Positions 12,937-25,500 of a stretch of DNA of 64,000 bases are shown piece after piece; within the stretch, counting starts at the first letter, position 1; each line of letters starts with the position of its first letter. The notes under the pieces are model-generated. The model was not told the origin of the DNA. It ran no database searches and saw only the letters and a program-made list of their open reading frames with translations. The position numbers were made by a program, and so were the translations under genes. Origin of the DNA: Bugula neritina (taxonomy: Eukaryota; Bryozoa; Gymnolaemata; Cheilostomatida; Bugulidae); NCBI GenBank assembly GCA_964035545.1, contig OZ037765.1, forward strand, positions 5,267,698-5,331,697, read 5' to 3'.

Positions 12937-15403
12937 ATGGTAAACATGAAATTGCAAATGGCTGCTGCCGGTTTGATAGCACTCCTGGCAGCTCTTTATA
13001 TGATGGAAGTGGCAGTCAACGATGAAGAGGCAGTAGTCATTGGTAGTACGCAAGTTATCATGATCACAGAGTGTTCTCGGGTGTTCCAGTTTGTTGGGGA
13101 TTTGTCTAACTATGCAATGGTAAGCTGGTGCTGCCTGTCTTGTTATTACTGTTATAGTCAATTATTGCATTTTTGTAACATTAGAGGATATCTGAATGCA
13201 ATAAGAGTTAAAGGGCACTAAAATATAAGATATTGGCTTTAAATGCTTTTGCTTAAAGAATATTGTAACCATATTGGTTTTGGCTGGTAAGAGTACTTGC
13301 TATTACTATCAACAAGTATGCTATTACCTTTATAATAAAAAGTTGTACCAGAAGCATTTTCAGTTGGGATTTGTGTTTACTGTATGAAACTGTATAGTAG
13401 TGCGAGATGTTTTTTAAAAATAAAATATATGACTTTGACAATCTAAAGATTGCAAGATGAAAAGATGCGAGATTAAAGATGAACACTGTTGTTTCGTGTT
13501 TGATAATATATACAATCTTTTTCAGTGGTTCCCAGGTATCGAAAACATGACAGCCTCTAGTCCAGGTCCTATGAGGGCAGGCAAAGAGTTTGAGGAGACG
13601 GTAATCCTCCCTGCATTTGGTGGGTTCCTCGTATGTGTTGTGTTTATGTCAGCTGTCAGTGTAGCAAATGTACTAGATACTTTCAGACTTCAAATTTGTC
13701 TTGAAGAGAGTTAATTCTCCAGCAAATACATATAATTTTTTTAATTTAAGATAAAATTTAGGGCTGAATGATATATATTGAAGGAAAAGCTTTATAGAGT
13801 CTTCTTGGGTCATGTGCTCTTAAGGTTCCAATAATTTAGTTTTTAAAATAGCAGTTTTTCTGACCATAGAAACACTTGTAATTCTTGTTTTGTGGATAAA
13901 CAGGAAATAAATAGACCTAGAAAACACTTTCAGACTTAGTTTGTAGAAATTTAGCCTGTTTCTAGAATAGCTACAGTGTATTGGTGAGAGATGAAAATAA
14001 TGTATTAAGCATCATGGTAGTTGCATTCCCCTGCATAGTCAATTGGACGTTATATGGCTTTTTTTAAACAATGTTTTGGTCGCATATTTGTATTTCATCA
14101 TGTTTTGTCTTCTATGTGTCTTGTTATTTATACGCATTTTAATATATTTACATGAAGGGCTTTAGTCTCTATGTTTAAAATGGGATTAGTTAAATTTAAG
14201 TTTAGGCTTTGTTAAAAATTCTAATTTTGGTTTGGTTTTGGTACCATATTAATTAACATAACTCAGCAGTGCTTGGTAATTAAATCACGATAGGTAAATG
14301 CTCGTCTAGTTTCATTCTTGTCCAACAAATGTACTTAGTATGAATATTGTTCCTGGCTTTCAATTAGTTCTTTGTGCAGTTGAGAAATTGTCTTCTTTTT
14401 AAACCCGTAGTTTACCAGTCGTCAGACTTCATAAAATTCCACTGCAATCAAAGTTATTCATTTCTTTTAGCTAAATTTTACTATTTGATTACCTTTTGTG
14501 ACTTTTCCAAAAAGACACAGTGGTTATTTTTATGGTAGATTCTTAATTGTAATGTTGCACTATGATATGATTACACATTTGATCCCTTCTACATATTGAT
14601 GTGATATAGGTGAGATCTCGAGAGAGGTTGTTGTGACCAGTTATAGTGTTCCGAGACATCTCCAGTTTGTATACAGAGATTTCAGTCAGACTATGATAGC
14701 TATAGAGTTGAATCAAAAGACGGCTGACCGCTGCCACCTCTACTACTCCGCTGCCACTAGACGCACCAGCTACCTCTTTCATGTGAGTCCAGTTGCACCT
14801 GCGACTATTATACTAAGTAGAAGAGCTGTTTCATTTTCTTTGCATTGCTGTATGTAACATCATAGGTTTAAAAGTGATATAGTAAACTTACTTTGGCTTG
14901 AATTAAGAAGTTAAAGAATAGGCTGGTTCAATATTTTGCCACACTGCCAATGTAGAAATTTACTGAAAAGCTGTCCTAGAAACACATCGTGACCTGCTTT
15001 GCCAATAGCTGTTAGCTAAGATAAAAAACTCTAGCTAATTTATAGTCACTATTCCTGTGACAACCCCTAATGGAAGGATGTTTTAATTAAGGTTAGAAAT
15101 TTTTTTGATGCGACAAAAGAGCAATTATAACTGAATTCTCTTCCTCACATCACCACCAGTGTTTGCACTCAAACCACTGACCTCGTGTTTACTAGGCCAA
15201 CACTCTAACCACTCATGATGGTACCTTTGACAGTTTTCTGCTCATTATAGTCATTCAGCAATATTTAGGAGTTATCCCTCCTAGCAGGGAATTACTGAAT
15301 AATATATGTTCTGTAGGTAACTGCTGGAATACCTCTGAGGATCATGTATGCAATGCGAGGACGACACGCTATGTTTGCCATAAGGTCAATGTTTAATAAT
15401 TAA
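12937..15403 (+). CDS. membrane-anchored SRPBCC (START/polyketide cyclase-like) protein
   Basis: Four exons: 12937-13119, 13526-13619, 14610-14782, 15317-15403. They give 178 codons plus a TAA stop, with all phases consistent (exon 2 ends on donor GTGGGT). Residues 9-25 are an Ala/Leu-rich hydrophobic segment, so a signal anchor or signal peptide is likely. The rest reads as one small SRPBCC fold. The opening strand and helix are IMITECSRVFQFVGDLSNY, then WFPGIENMTASSPGPMRAGK, FEETVILPAF, SREVVVTSYSVP, and a C-terminal RGRHAMFAIR helix. The F.fv.d..ny..W.PGi pattern is typical of polyketide-cyclase/dehydrase-like SRPBCC proteins, which bind hydrophobic ligands. No substrate can be named. The family call rests on pattern recognition, and I know no named animal orthologue. 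AATAAA candidates lie at 16099 and 16109. Confidence 0.75.
15043..15225 (-). repeat. tRNA-derived SINE, copy C
   Basis: Same block order as the copy at 9360-9545. On the minus strand: a head with GAGTGGTTAGAGTGTTGGCC, a decayed B box (GTGGTTTGAGTGC), body GGTGGTGATGTGAGGAAGAG and AGTTATAATTGCTCTTTTG, and end CAGGAATAGTGACTATAAA. It lies in the last intron of the SRPBCC gene. Confidence 0.75.
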
Positions 15404-16517
15404 TAATCTCAGTAGACCAACTCCACTGTGTTATGTCAATATTGTGCTCAGTGCGCATCAGATCTTGTAAATAGATGCCTTCACTGCATGTCACTGTGAC
15501 CACGAGACGGTCTACTAACTGTTGACGAAGAATAAGAATCCAAACCAAGTTTTCATAATACCTAGCTATAATGTCCGCAATATTTTTTTGTATTTTCTCA
15601 TTTGACTTTTCAGTTTCAAAGTGTTTTTAATTTTTGAAATTGAAAACTGTTAGACCAGGATGCATATTAGCATTTTGCTTTCTACCAAATGCTTGTTCGA
15701 TCAGTGCCTGGATTATCTTCTAAAACTTATAGTTTGGGATTTGTCCTCTAATTTTAATAGATGACTTTACATGAACATTTATAAGTATATAATTTTTGCC
15801 TTGTATATTGCTTTAACGCTTCAATCTCTTCACCGCTGGTGGCATCATCATTAGTTTTTTATACTTTTTTTGAGCTTCACAGTCAGAATTTTAAAAATCT
15901 ATAAAAATGAGTAATTCTATGATTTTTTGTAGTTTATTTTATGAACAGATATTTCATGCATGTAGTGGACTTTATTCGGTGTTTTAACCGACGATAGCTG
16001 TTCGAGCTAAGAATAGGTGAAGTTTTGCTAGTTCTTTTTCTTTATATTTTTTTTTCATTTTTCTCATTTTCAAAATTTATCCGTCCTTAAACAAAGTTAA
16101 TAAAGGTGAATAAACATTCAATTTTGTAACATTATTTCCCTTGTTGATGCTTTTTTTTTTGAAAATCAATTGCGACGATATTATATTGATGTCGTTCCAG
16201 TGGGATTAGACGTGATGTAGTGCTAGACTATAATAGTGTCTGGTATCTAATTGTTACGGTAGATGCATCCATATTGGGTTACAATTATGTTCAATCTATA
16301 TCGACTGTCATTAATAATTCTAGCTCTAATGCAGATCTATAAAAATATTGCAGTTGACAATATTGGCATTGCCTGATAATTAACCAATTAGGATGAATAT
16401 CATCGCATGGGATTAATAGCTACTCTAGCATTTAAATCAAAGAGTTCCAAAGGTTATTTGTGGGTCTGGTGACTTTGGGGTCAGCATTGAATGAGGAATC
16501 AATGTAGCTGCCACATC
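15404..16517. other. spacer between the SRPBCC and LamG/EGF genes
   Basis: AT-rich sequence with poly-T and poly-A runs and no exon I can support. It contains the likely 3' UTR of the SRPBCC gene (AATAAA at 16099-16104 and 16109-16114) and, in its last few hundred bases, presumably the promoter of the downstream tandem gene. Confidence 0.5.
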
Positions 16518-19500
16518 ATGGTTGCTGCTTTAATGGCTGCCATTGTATGTTGTGCTAGCTTAATATCAGGCAAGTGTGGTTTAATATTTTATCTTGATGA
16601 CTTTTATACTCTTTTCGGTAAAGCTGTATTTATTTTACTTACAAATGTTTTACCAAATTTATTATGAAACACTGTTCTAGCTCAACACCAAATGCTGCTT
16701 TACCATTGTTTTAATATGACTGTTGAATGCTATTTAATATTATAGTCTCTTGCAATTTATTATTACTTTTAATTTAACACTATATTGCATATAATTATCT
16801 ATGTTGTATTTTTACCAATTGATAAACGCTACAGAATCGACTTCACAACAAACACTGCAACTCAAAGTTGACCAGATAAAGGTATGTCGGCTGTGCCAAA
16901 ATGGTGGACGTTGCGTGGATGGCAGCACTCCCTTGCGCTGCCTGTGTCCTTTAGGATACACCGGAATGACGTGCTCTGAGCGTAAGATTGTAACTTATAT
17001 CTTAAACTAGTTGCACTGCTGTTAATGTTTGACCTTGCTCAGAGATGAGGTCATGGTTACTATTACTTTACCAATTGCTAAGAATTATAGTTGTGCCGAA
17101 ATACGCTTTAAAATTTGCCCAGGATATGCAACCCTTTATTCAATTGTAAAGTCAAATTTTTCTGTCAATTTTATAACAATCGAAATGCAAGATATTTGCA
17201 TACTTTATTTGTTTCAAAATTACCAAGTGTAAATGCTGCCGTATACATATATCTCATTATTTGTTCTAGGTCTTACAGCTTACATACCCAAGTTTTCTGG
17301 CCAAAGCTATCTTGAACTTGATACTACTACCAAACCATTGCGAGATAAGTTTAAATTTGAAGTCTTCTTTACTGCAAAAGAGCTCAATGGTTTGTTAATG
17401 TACGCAGGAAATCTACATTCTGATTATATGATTGTGGTGATAGCTAACGGAATCATCACATTTAGGTGAGTGAACCTTCGCTGTCTATATATCACAGATG
17501 CTATGCTAGCGGATTCCTTGAACAAACAATACTTGATTGTGTTTTCTCATGTTATTGATTTACTCTTTCTATAATAGCACTGAATTGTACTAACATTAAC
17601 ACCACTGGTGATGGGAACCGTTCATTAATAGATATCTATTTACTAGAATTTGTTTTGGCTTTAAAAAGTATTTTATTATTAGCTATCATTAGGTGTGTGA
17701 AAATACATCAGTTATTGTGATAATTTGTTTTACAGTACTCACAAGAAAATCAAACCCTTTGTTGGAACATTCAATGAAACTAAATATTTTATTTTCTTAT
17801 TGAGTGACTCAAACTGTGTTAATTCCCAACTGGTAGATTGTAGAGACTTTTCTTCTGCCATAAACTTGTGTGAAATATTGCAGGTTCAGCTGTGGTAGTG
17901 GTGTCGCAGTGCTCAAGGCTAAGAAATCTATCAGTTATGGAGCAGAGGTTTCTCTTACAGTGGGTAGGGAAGGGAGGTCAGGGTATCTAGAGGTCAATGG
18001 AGATTATGTCACTCGTAACTCCCGGGTAAGCTTCGTAATCATTTGTAATGTAATACTATGCTATATAGTTTTTTGCTTTCGTGTACTTTTTGCATCCACC
18101 TGTAACTCAAGTTTAAACATTTTATAGCATGTTTTTAAGCTGTGTTATCAGCTTTCTAAGAGGTGTATAAAACCCATCCGAACGCTGTTTTTATACCTTC
18201 AATAAATTTAGTCTTTTTTTTGTACTATAATTCTTGAGACACAGACGATTTTATGTCAGTTTGCACTTCGCAGTGTCTAGCAGCAAGGGTCACAGCATTG
18301 TTACTTCCTCAGGCACTCTGTGTAGTCCCTGTCTGGCGCTAGTGCTGTTATTTTCTAATCCATTATTCATGAGAGTTCCCTTTGTGTAGAATGTGGGTCA
18401 ATTTAGTTCTAGTGCAAAATGTATTACCAGCCATATCATTCATTAAAATGCATGGGACTTTTATTCAGCGTTGATTAGACGATGCTGTAATATAATTCCA
18501 ATGTTGGTTTTTAATCTAAAACACTAAACAATTAATAAAAACCAGATCAATATATTTGTAGTCTGTTTGATTTCTGTCTCACAGCTTTCTTTCTTTGGCC
18601 TAAACTGCTTCTAAATAATTTTAAATCATATAATACTTCACAGGGTCTACATTATTTGGTTTAGTTCCAGATAGACAACCCCCAGATAGACGACCATCAA
18701 TATATTCCACTTAGACGACCCCCCCCCCCCCCAACTGGACGACTTCCATTTAAAGGACTTTATTTAAAAACATTAGGAATTAAAAAAATAATGATAATAA
18801 GCCCCAAACCCCTAAATTATTTGAGGTTGTCTAACTGGGGGTCATCTATCTGGAATGATTCTGATTATTTCCTATATATTTTAGGGCAGTTTTGACAAAC
18901 TAGATCTTAGTACGAACCTGTTCATTGGCGGGATTCCAGCTAACAACTCATTCTCATGCTATCAGTTACTCGGTTACACTGGTTTCGTAGGGTGTATTCG
19001 GCTCATTAAGCTCAATAGCAAAACAATTGATTTATATTACAAGAGAAATTCAATCAACATTGTCTCTGGTCTTGATATTAGTAAGTAACCCCTGCTGCCA
19101 GTAACCTCAGTTGCCATGTGTCTGGTGGTGCATGTATGTATAATGTATATACCATGGCTCAATCTATTATATACTGGTAGTACTCTAAGTAGATATTTTC
19201 TAACTGATTTTTTGTTGACTTGAAAATTTTTTGCTTAATAGACAATTTTCTTAAAACGGAATTTTTACACTAGTTGTTAAGAGTTGTCTTCTTATGTTAG
19301 GGACATGAAAGTAATTAAACCAAAAATAAGAATACCAAACAAATAAGTTAGCATCTATTTATCCGGGCTCGTTCAATTGTAAAGACAATCTATTTTGCAA
19401 GTCTTAGTAACAGGCATGAATATATTTTTACAAAGCTCTTTTGTTACAGGTTTTGGTAGTTTGTGTAACACATTAGTTTTGATAACTATGGATTTTTTTT

Positions 19501-22500
19501 TTGAAAACAATTTTCATTTATAGATGTGCGTGCTTTCATATTGTCTGAAAATTGAGAAAACTTAAAGCAGTTTTTAGAAATGTAAATTATTGTTATTAAT
19601 TTGAAAACCCAATTTAAATGTCATCTACAGAAATTATCTGTTACTAATTTCTGGCTATCCAAAGCTGTGGGATAATTTTACTGATGAAGTATAAGACTGC
19701 AGATGATGTTCATACAACATAGCATCAGTATCTTTGTTCTGCACTCACTACAAGTGGTTGCACTCAACTGAAAGTCGGAATTTTCTCACAGACCAACTCG
19801 TAATCATCATATATTTTTAGTGAATTACTTAAATGACAATATTTTGATAATGATATATGGACATGTGTATATTATACATATGAATGTATTTACATATATG
19901 ATACTGTAAAATATTCTACACATATATTATATTACGGTAATATTATATAGATACATGTATATTTTATATACATGTATTTACATATACGGTATTATAAAAT
20001 ATTCTACACATATGTATTATGGTAATATTATATAGATACATGTATATTTTATATACATGTACTTACATATACAGTATTATAAAATATTATACACATATGT
20101 ATTATGGTAATATTAGGTGACTGCGCAGCTAGTGTCTGCAGCAATGCCCCGTGTGGTGTAGGGACCTGCATACCTGACTCTTACACCAGTCACACATGTA
20201 ATTGTCCAGTTGGAAGGTCAGGCTCTACCTGCAGCATAGGTGAGATTTAACATGCTTTAGGTTGCTAAGTTAATAGAAGACAACAGCCTGCAATGCATGT
20301 TTACTCTGTAAATCTATTATTTTAGCAGGTGTCTTTTAAATTTTGATATAACTCATCTTTAGACTGGTTAAATTGTCAAAGTATTTCAACCCTCAACTTA
20401 CTTTATTGTTGTGTTTAGCATTTACTCAAATTAGATAGATAAAGCCATACTTGTCTGCTTTGTATGTTTACTCAACCAATTTTATGCATTCATCAAAGTT
20501 TCCAGAACTTGCGCTCTTCAGAGTGACTAACATTTAGAAAGTCAGGTTAGCTGCTATAAATCTTTTATTAAGCCAATAGATATTTATATTAGTTCAGCAA
20601 CACCTGAAAATTATAGTTGTGTTGAAAATGCAATTTTATAGAAACTCATAAACTTCAAGTTTTATCTTAAAAAAAATCAAATTAGTAACATCTCATAAAT
20701 TATGTTTGAATATACGATATACTTAGTCTCACAATTTGCTTGTATATTTTTATCTCCTTCAATTATCAGCAAAATGCGTTTGCTTGTAGTTGAAGATATC
20801 GACGACATCAACTATATACCTCACTTCTCATCCAACTCCTACCTTCTGTATCAAAATCTCCCTCAATCTACTGTTGTATCCACTGATATCACACTGCAAC
20901 TTAAAGTCTACACAGACGATGGGCTGTTACTATATACTGGCTCTGATGTAGTCAATCAGAAGGAGAAGAATGGTGATTTCTTAGCTCTGCATTTGGAAAG
21001 CCGCCATGTTGTTCTTTCTATGGATCTAGGAAATGGTGTCTTTACACTGCGGTAAGCTGCAGGTTGTTATGCATGCATCATTTTTGTAATAGGGCTATTT
21101 TATTTTTTTTAGTACACATCAGCAAGTTAGGGCCAAAGTTTGCTCGAAACTTATAAAAAAAACTTACTCTATGGGGTAATACTATGTGCTGATTCTAACT
21201 ATGCATAACAAAAACAGGCTGAGAAAAGGTCCTGCAACATTAAAGCACAACTTCATTGTCATATGAACTAAATATATATGTACGGCCCGTGATGGTTTTT
21301 CATCACGGTCCATATATCTCAATTCACTAGAAAAAAAAACATAAGAAATGGAGCAAAATAAAAAAATCATGATTATTTAGTGGGGTTTGTTAATATCTTA
21401 TTAATTTAGGTTAAAAATATCAGCAGCTAAATTGTGAAAAATAGCTAAAAATTAGAGATATTGAGTGTGTACTAAATTAAGTAAAATGGCCCAATATTAG
21501 TTTTAGAATATACATCCTTTTATATTACATAATTTTAAAATTGAATGCGTTTGTTACAAACTAGATGTATTGCTGCGCTTTATTATTTTGGTTATCTGTG
21601 AAAAATTGAAGTGTGCCAATAGCACTCTGTTCCATTTATAGCATGAATTCGTTCATTCATATCAGAGTAATGACATGCCATGTGTAGCAAACACGTCATG
21701 TTGGGAGGTGTTTGTGAAAAACACAGCTTTAAACTGGCTGTCATAAACATAGACAAATAGTGACATTTTCAGCATAAGAGTTTTAATTCTGGCAGGATTT
21801 TGTGTATTCATTAAGATCAGAACATGTAGCACAATGCTTATTCAGAGGGCGTCTTGCATATAAATAGTCTTTGACTATATATGCAATCTATAAACAACTC
21901 CCTTAATTATAGTGTGTTGGCTTTGAAAAACAGCTTTTGAATACATAGAGAGAGCATGATGTGTCTTTGATGTCACAATGCTGACGTAAAACAGCCATGT
22001 TTTTGAAAACTGTTTTTGTGTAGACAGGTGTTACCTAAAATCAAATGTCAGCTATATTTCAGAAAATGGCACCATGTTTATAGTCTAGAGCCCCTGTGGA
22101 CATTTTGATAAAACAAGTACTTTTATCAAAGTTCTATTTTTGTAGCTCGAAATATTCAGTACCTCGAGATTCGTGGATAGAGATAAAAATAGTGAGAGTT
22201 GATGAGCGGATAACTCTCAATGTTGAAAATCAGACTTCAGTCCATAACTTTGATAGGGGAGATAAACACATTAATCTGAATGCAGGAAGCAACCTGTATA
22301 TAGGTAAATCATAAGGGGGGGTTTGTAACATTACTATATTTTACCTAAATTAAGTATAATACATTACCTATTCATGCATTAGAATTAATTATAAATTCTA
22401 ACACTGCAAATTGTCAATTAGGATGTTAACATTTTTGTGGAATGACTGGTCAATTAATCAATTGAATTCAAATTTAAAATACAAATTTTGTGATATAAGC

Positions 22501-25500
22501 TTTTCCATTCTTCTCATTGTACCAGATCAAATAATTTGTTATTTCTTTTCTTCATGTTAGGAGGGCATGAAGATCTGGGCATGCTACCTTCAGAAGTTAA
22601 TGTTTCAACCATGTTTAATGGATGTATTATGCAAGTGAGTGTAGAAATAGCTTTGAGTCTTAGTCTTGGAGTTATTAAATGTTGGCCAAATGTAATATAT
22701 TATATGTGGTCAACATATAATATATTATATAAGGTTAACATTTAATATATTGTATGAAGTTAACATTTAATATAATATATTTTGATCAGATATTTTAAAT
22801 GTTAGATTTTAACAAAATTCTTACAACTCACAAAAACTTGCTATAAAACCTTTCATTTACATAAATATAATATCAGTATTATTATACCAGTAGTATGATA
22901 TTTCATGTTTAGATATACAAGTGCATGTATAAAGTACATAATCAGAGAATCGGTAATAAAAATATATCGTATCTTAGAGAGATTTTTATTTCATGGTTTG
23001 CAGACGTCAGTTAATGGTATTCAGTTACTGACGAGAGACGCTGTGAGAGGGAGGAATGTAGCTTCATGTGCTCATGCATGTCAGCAGAATGGATCGTGTG
23101 CTAATGGCGGCGTTGAAGGGGGACGTTGTGTCCCGAAGTTTGATGGATATCGTTGTGCTTGCCCACTGGGGTTTACTGGCCCAATGTGTGATAAAGGTGT
23201 GTCATTGGTATCATAAAATAGCTAGTTGATGGAACTAAAAGCATGAGTTATGCGAGTAAAACATCATTAAAAAACAATTCAAACTTTTCAGTAATGTTTT
23301 TTTATAAAACACTAAAAGCAAGAATATTTATAATGCCCTTTCCACTATTTTTATTCTGTGTGCAAGTATGTAAACAACTTTATCATTTTATAGTGTAGCA
23401 TGCTATTTATTTATCTAAAAATGGTATGTGCATGCATTCAACGTAAAGCAGGTTTTCTTTAATCACATAAGGGCCTTTCAAAAGGCAGTTTCAGTATATT
23501 ATTTTTATTAAACTATTTGTTACTGTATTGAAATCAGGTTTTACCAGCTATGCATAGGAATCTAATGCTTAAAAATTATTTAGCACCAAATTGTATTATA
23601 TCACAATAAATTATATTATATGCCATCATAATATGATATTATATTATATAATATCATATGATGTTATTTTATATGTTATGTGACATCATAGCATGTTATT
23701 GCTATTAGAATCAATCTCTTACAGCATAGCATCATACAGTTCCGGACTAAAAGTATTCAACTCTTAACCTATATTGCTTGTATTATGTTATATGTCATAT
23801 TATAATATCATCTTATATCGTGATGTGTTATATTGCATGTATTATGCTATATGTCATTATAATATTGTCTTATATCGTGATGTGTTATATTATTGTATGT
23901 ATTGTAGAAACTGGACAGATTTCTGTACCTTACTTTAGTGGCTCTGGTTTTCTTCTGATCACTGATTTGACTGTGATATCTAGGCAAGTGTTAATATGTT
24001 AGTTAATCTTTACTACATCACAACTAGTTCACTCTGTGTCTGCCATTTGCTACTTCAACCATACACTCTAAAATATTAGCTACGCGTTTTGTAGTTTACT
24101 ACATGTAAGTTATAGGCAGGAGAAACAAGAGCAAAGTGCAATATAAATGTAATCTGCGATTATAAAACACAAGAACTGTGTTTTTTAGCTATAAATTATA
24201 TATTTTTGGAGTTGTCACACCACTGGGTGAAGCTACCAGCTACCACCTTGTTTCTTATAAATCGTAATTCGATTGTTGTATTTAATTGAAAAGGATTCTA
24301 ATTTATAAATTTTTACCTTTTAGGTTGAATAAAAAAAGGTGGGGAATCAAAATAAAGATGAGACCACAATGCAACAATTGCGTCATTTTATGGATTGGGC
24401 AGAACAGAAGCGCCTTGAAAGGGGACTTCCTGCTCGTTGGAATAGACCAAGATGGCTACCCGTATGTTCGCTATGATTTGGGTGGCGGTACAGTTACACT
24501 TACTGACAGGCGAAACAAGCTGACTAAAAATATACTGCAAATAATTCGAATACACAGGTATGGGTTGCTACATCAGACCATTCTTATATTCTATATGTGC
24601 CATATTTTCCATATTTATTTATACAAACATTATATAGTTTTTTAAATTGATCAAAAATGTGTTTTTTGTTGCAATTTGTCAGACTTTATGAAAAAATTTA
24701 AAAGAATCCAAACCCAATATTCAAATTCAACTTCTATTATTAAAAATTAATGCTACTCGAGAATATATAGAAACTGTCGGACATGTGTTGTTTTATTTTG
24801 TGTAAATTTCTGTCATGGGTTTGATTTGATTTTAGAACCGATGAAGTGTGTGTATTAAAGACTGGTGCAACAGAAACATTTGAGATGACTGAGAATACTA
24901 GAGGTTATACGGAGCTGAATTCAAATAGTGGACTGTATATAGGTGAGTGTAGCTAATTATGGGGGGGGGGTGATGCAGGCCCCTACTATATAGAAAAGTG
25001 ATGAGTGGAATGATAGTCTAGACTCTAGAGTAAGACATCTCAAATAAATTATAATGGGTTATGACTGACTGATTGATTTATTGATTGATTTATTGGATAT
25101 TACAGACATGACAACACGTTGCAAAATTCAGGATAAATACTAAATGTGACAGCTTTAGACTCAACATATTAGAGAAACACTGCATAAACCATCCTTGCTA
25201 TTACTACAACATCAAGTAGATTCAATATTGAGTTCAATAGAGGAACTATTTTTTTAGAACGTTTATAATAGTTTTGGCATTGCATTCAGATAAGGAAAAA
25301 TGGTTGCTTATTTTCAAAAGCTGGTCATCTTAGGAATTTAACTATTTAGTAGATTCAATTATTCCCTACTCGTAACATATTTGAAAAAAAAATTACATAG
25401 TTGTTTTCAGTTTCATGAAAATTAAAATGAATAGTATTTTGTTGAATAGACTTGCTATTATATGTGCACACTTCTAAACATAATATTGCAGGTGGACATC

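Noticed and set aside
19855-20116. Regular direct repeats considered as a possible CRISPR array
   Set aside because: Units are contiguous 85-bp tandem copies with no unique spacers, in a eukaryotic intron.
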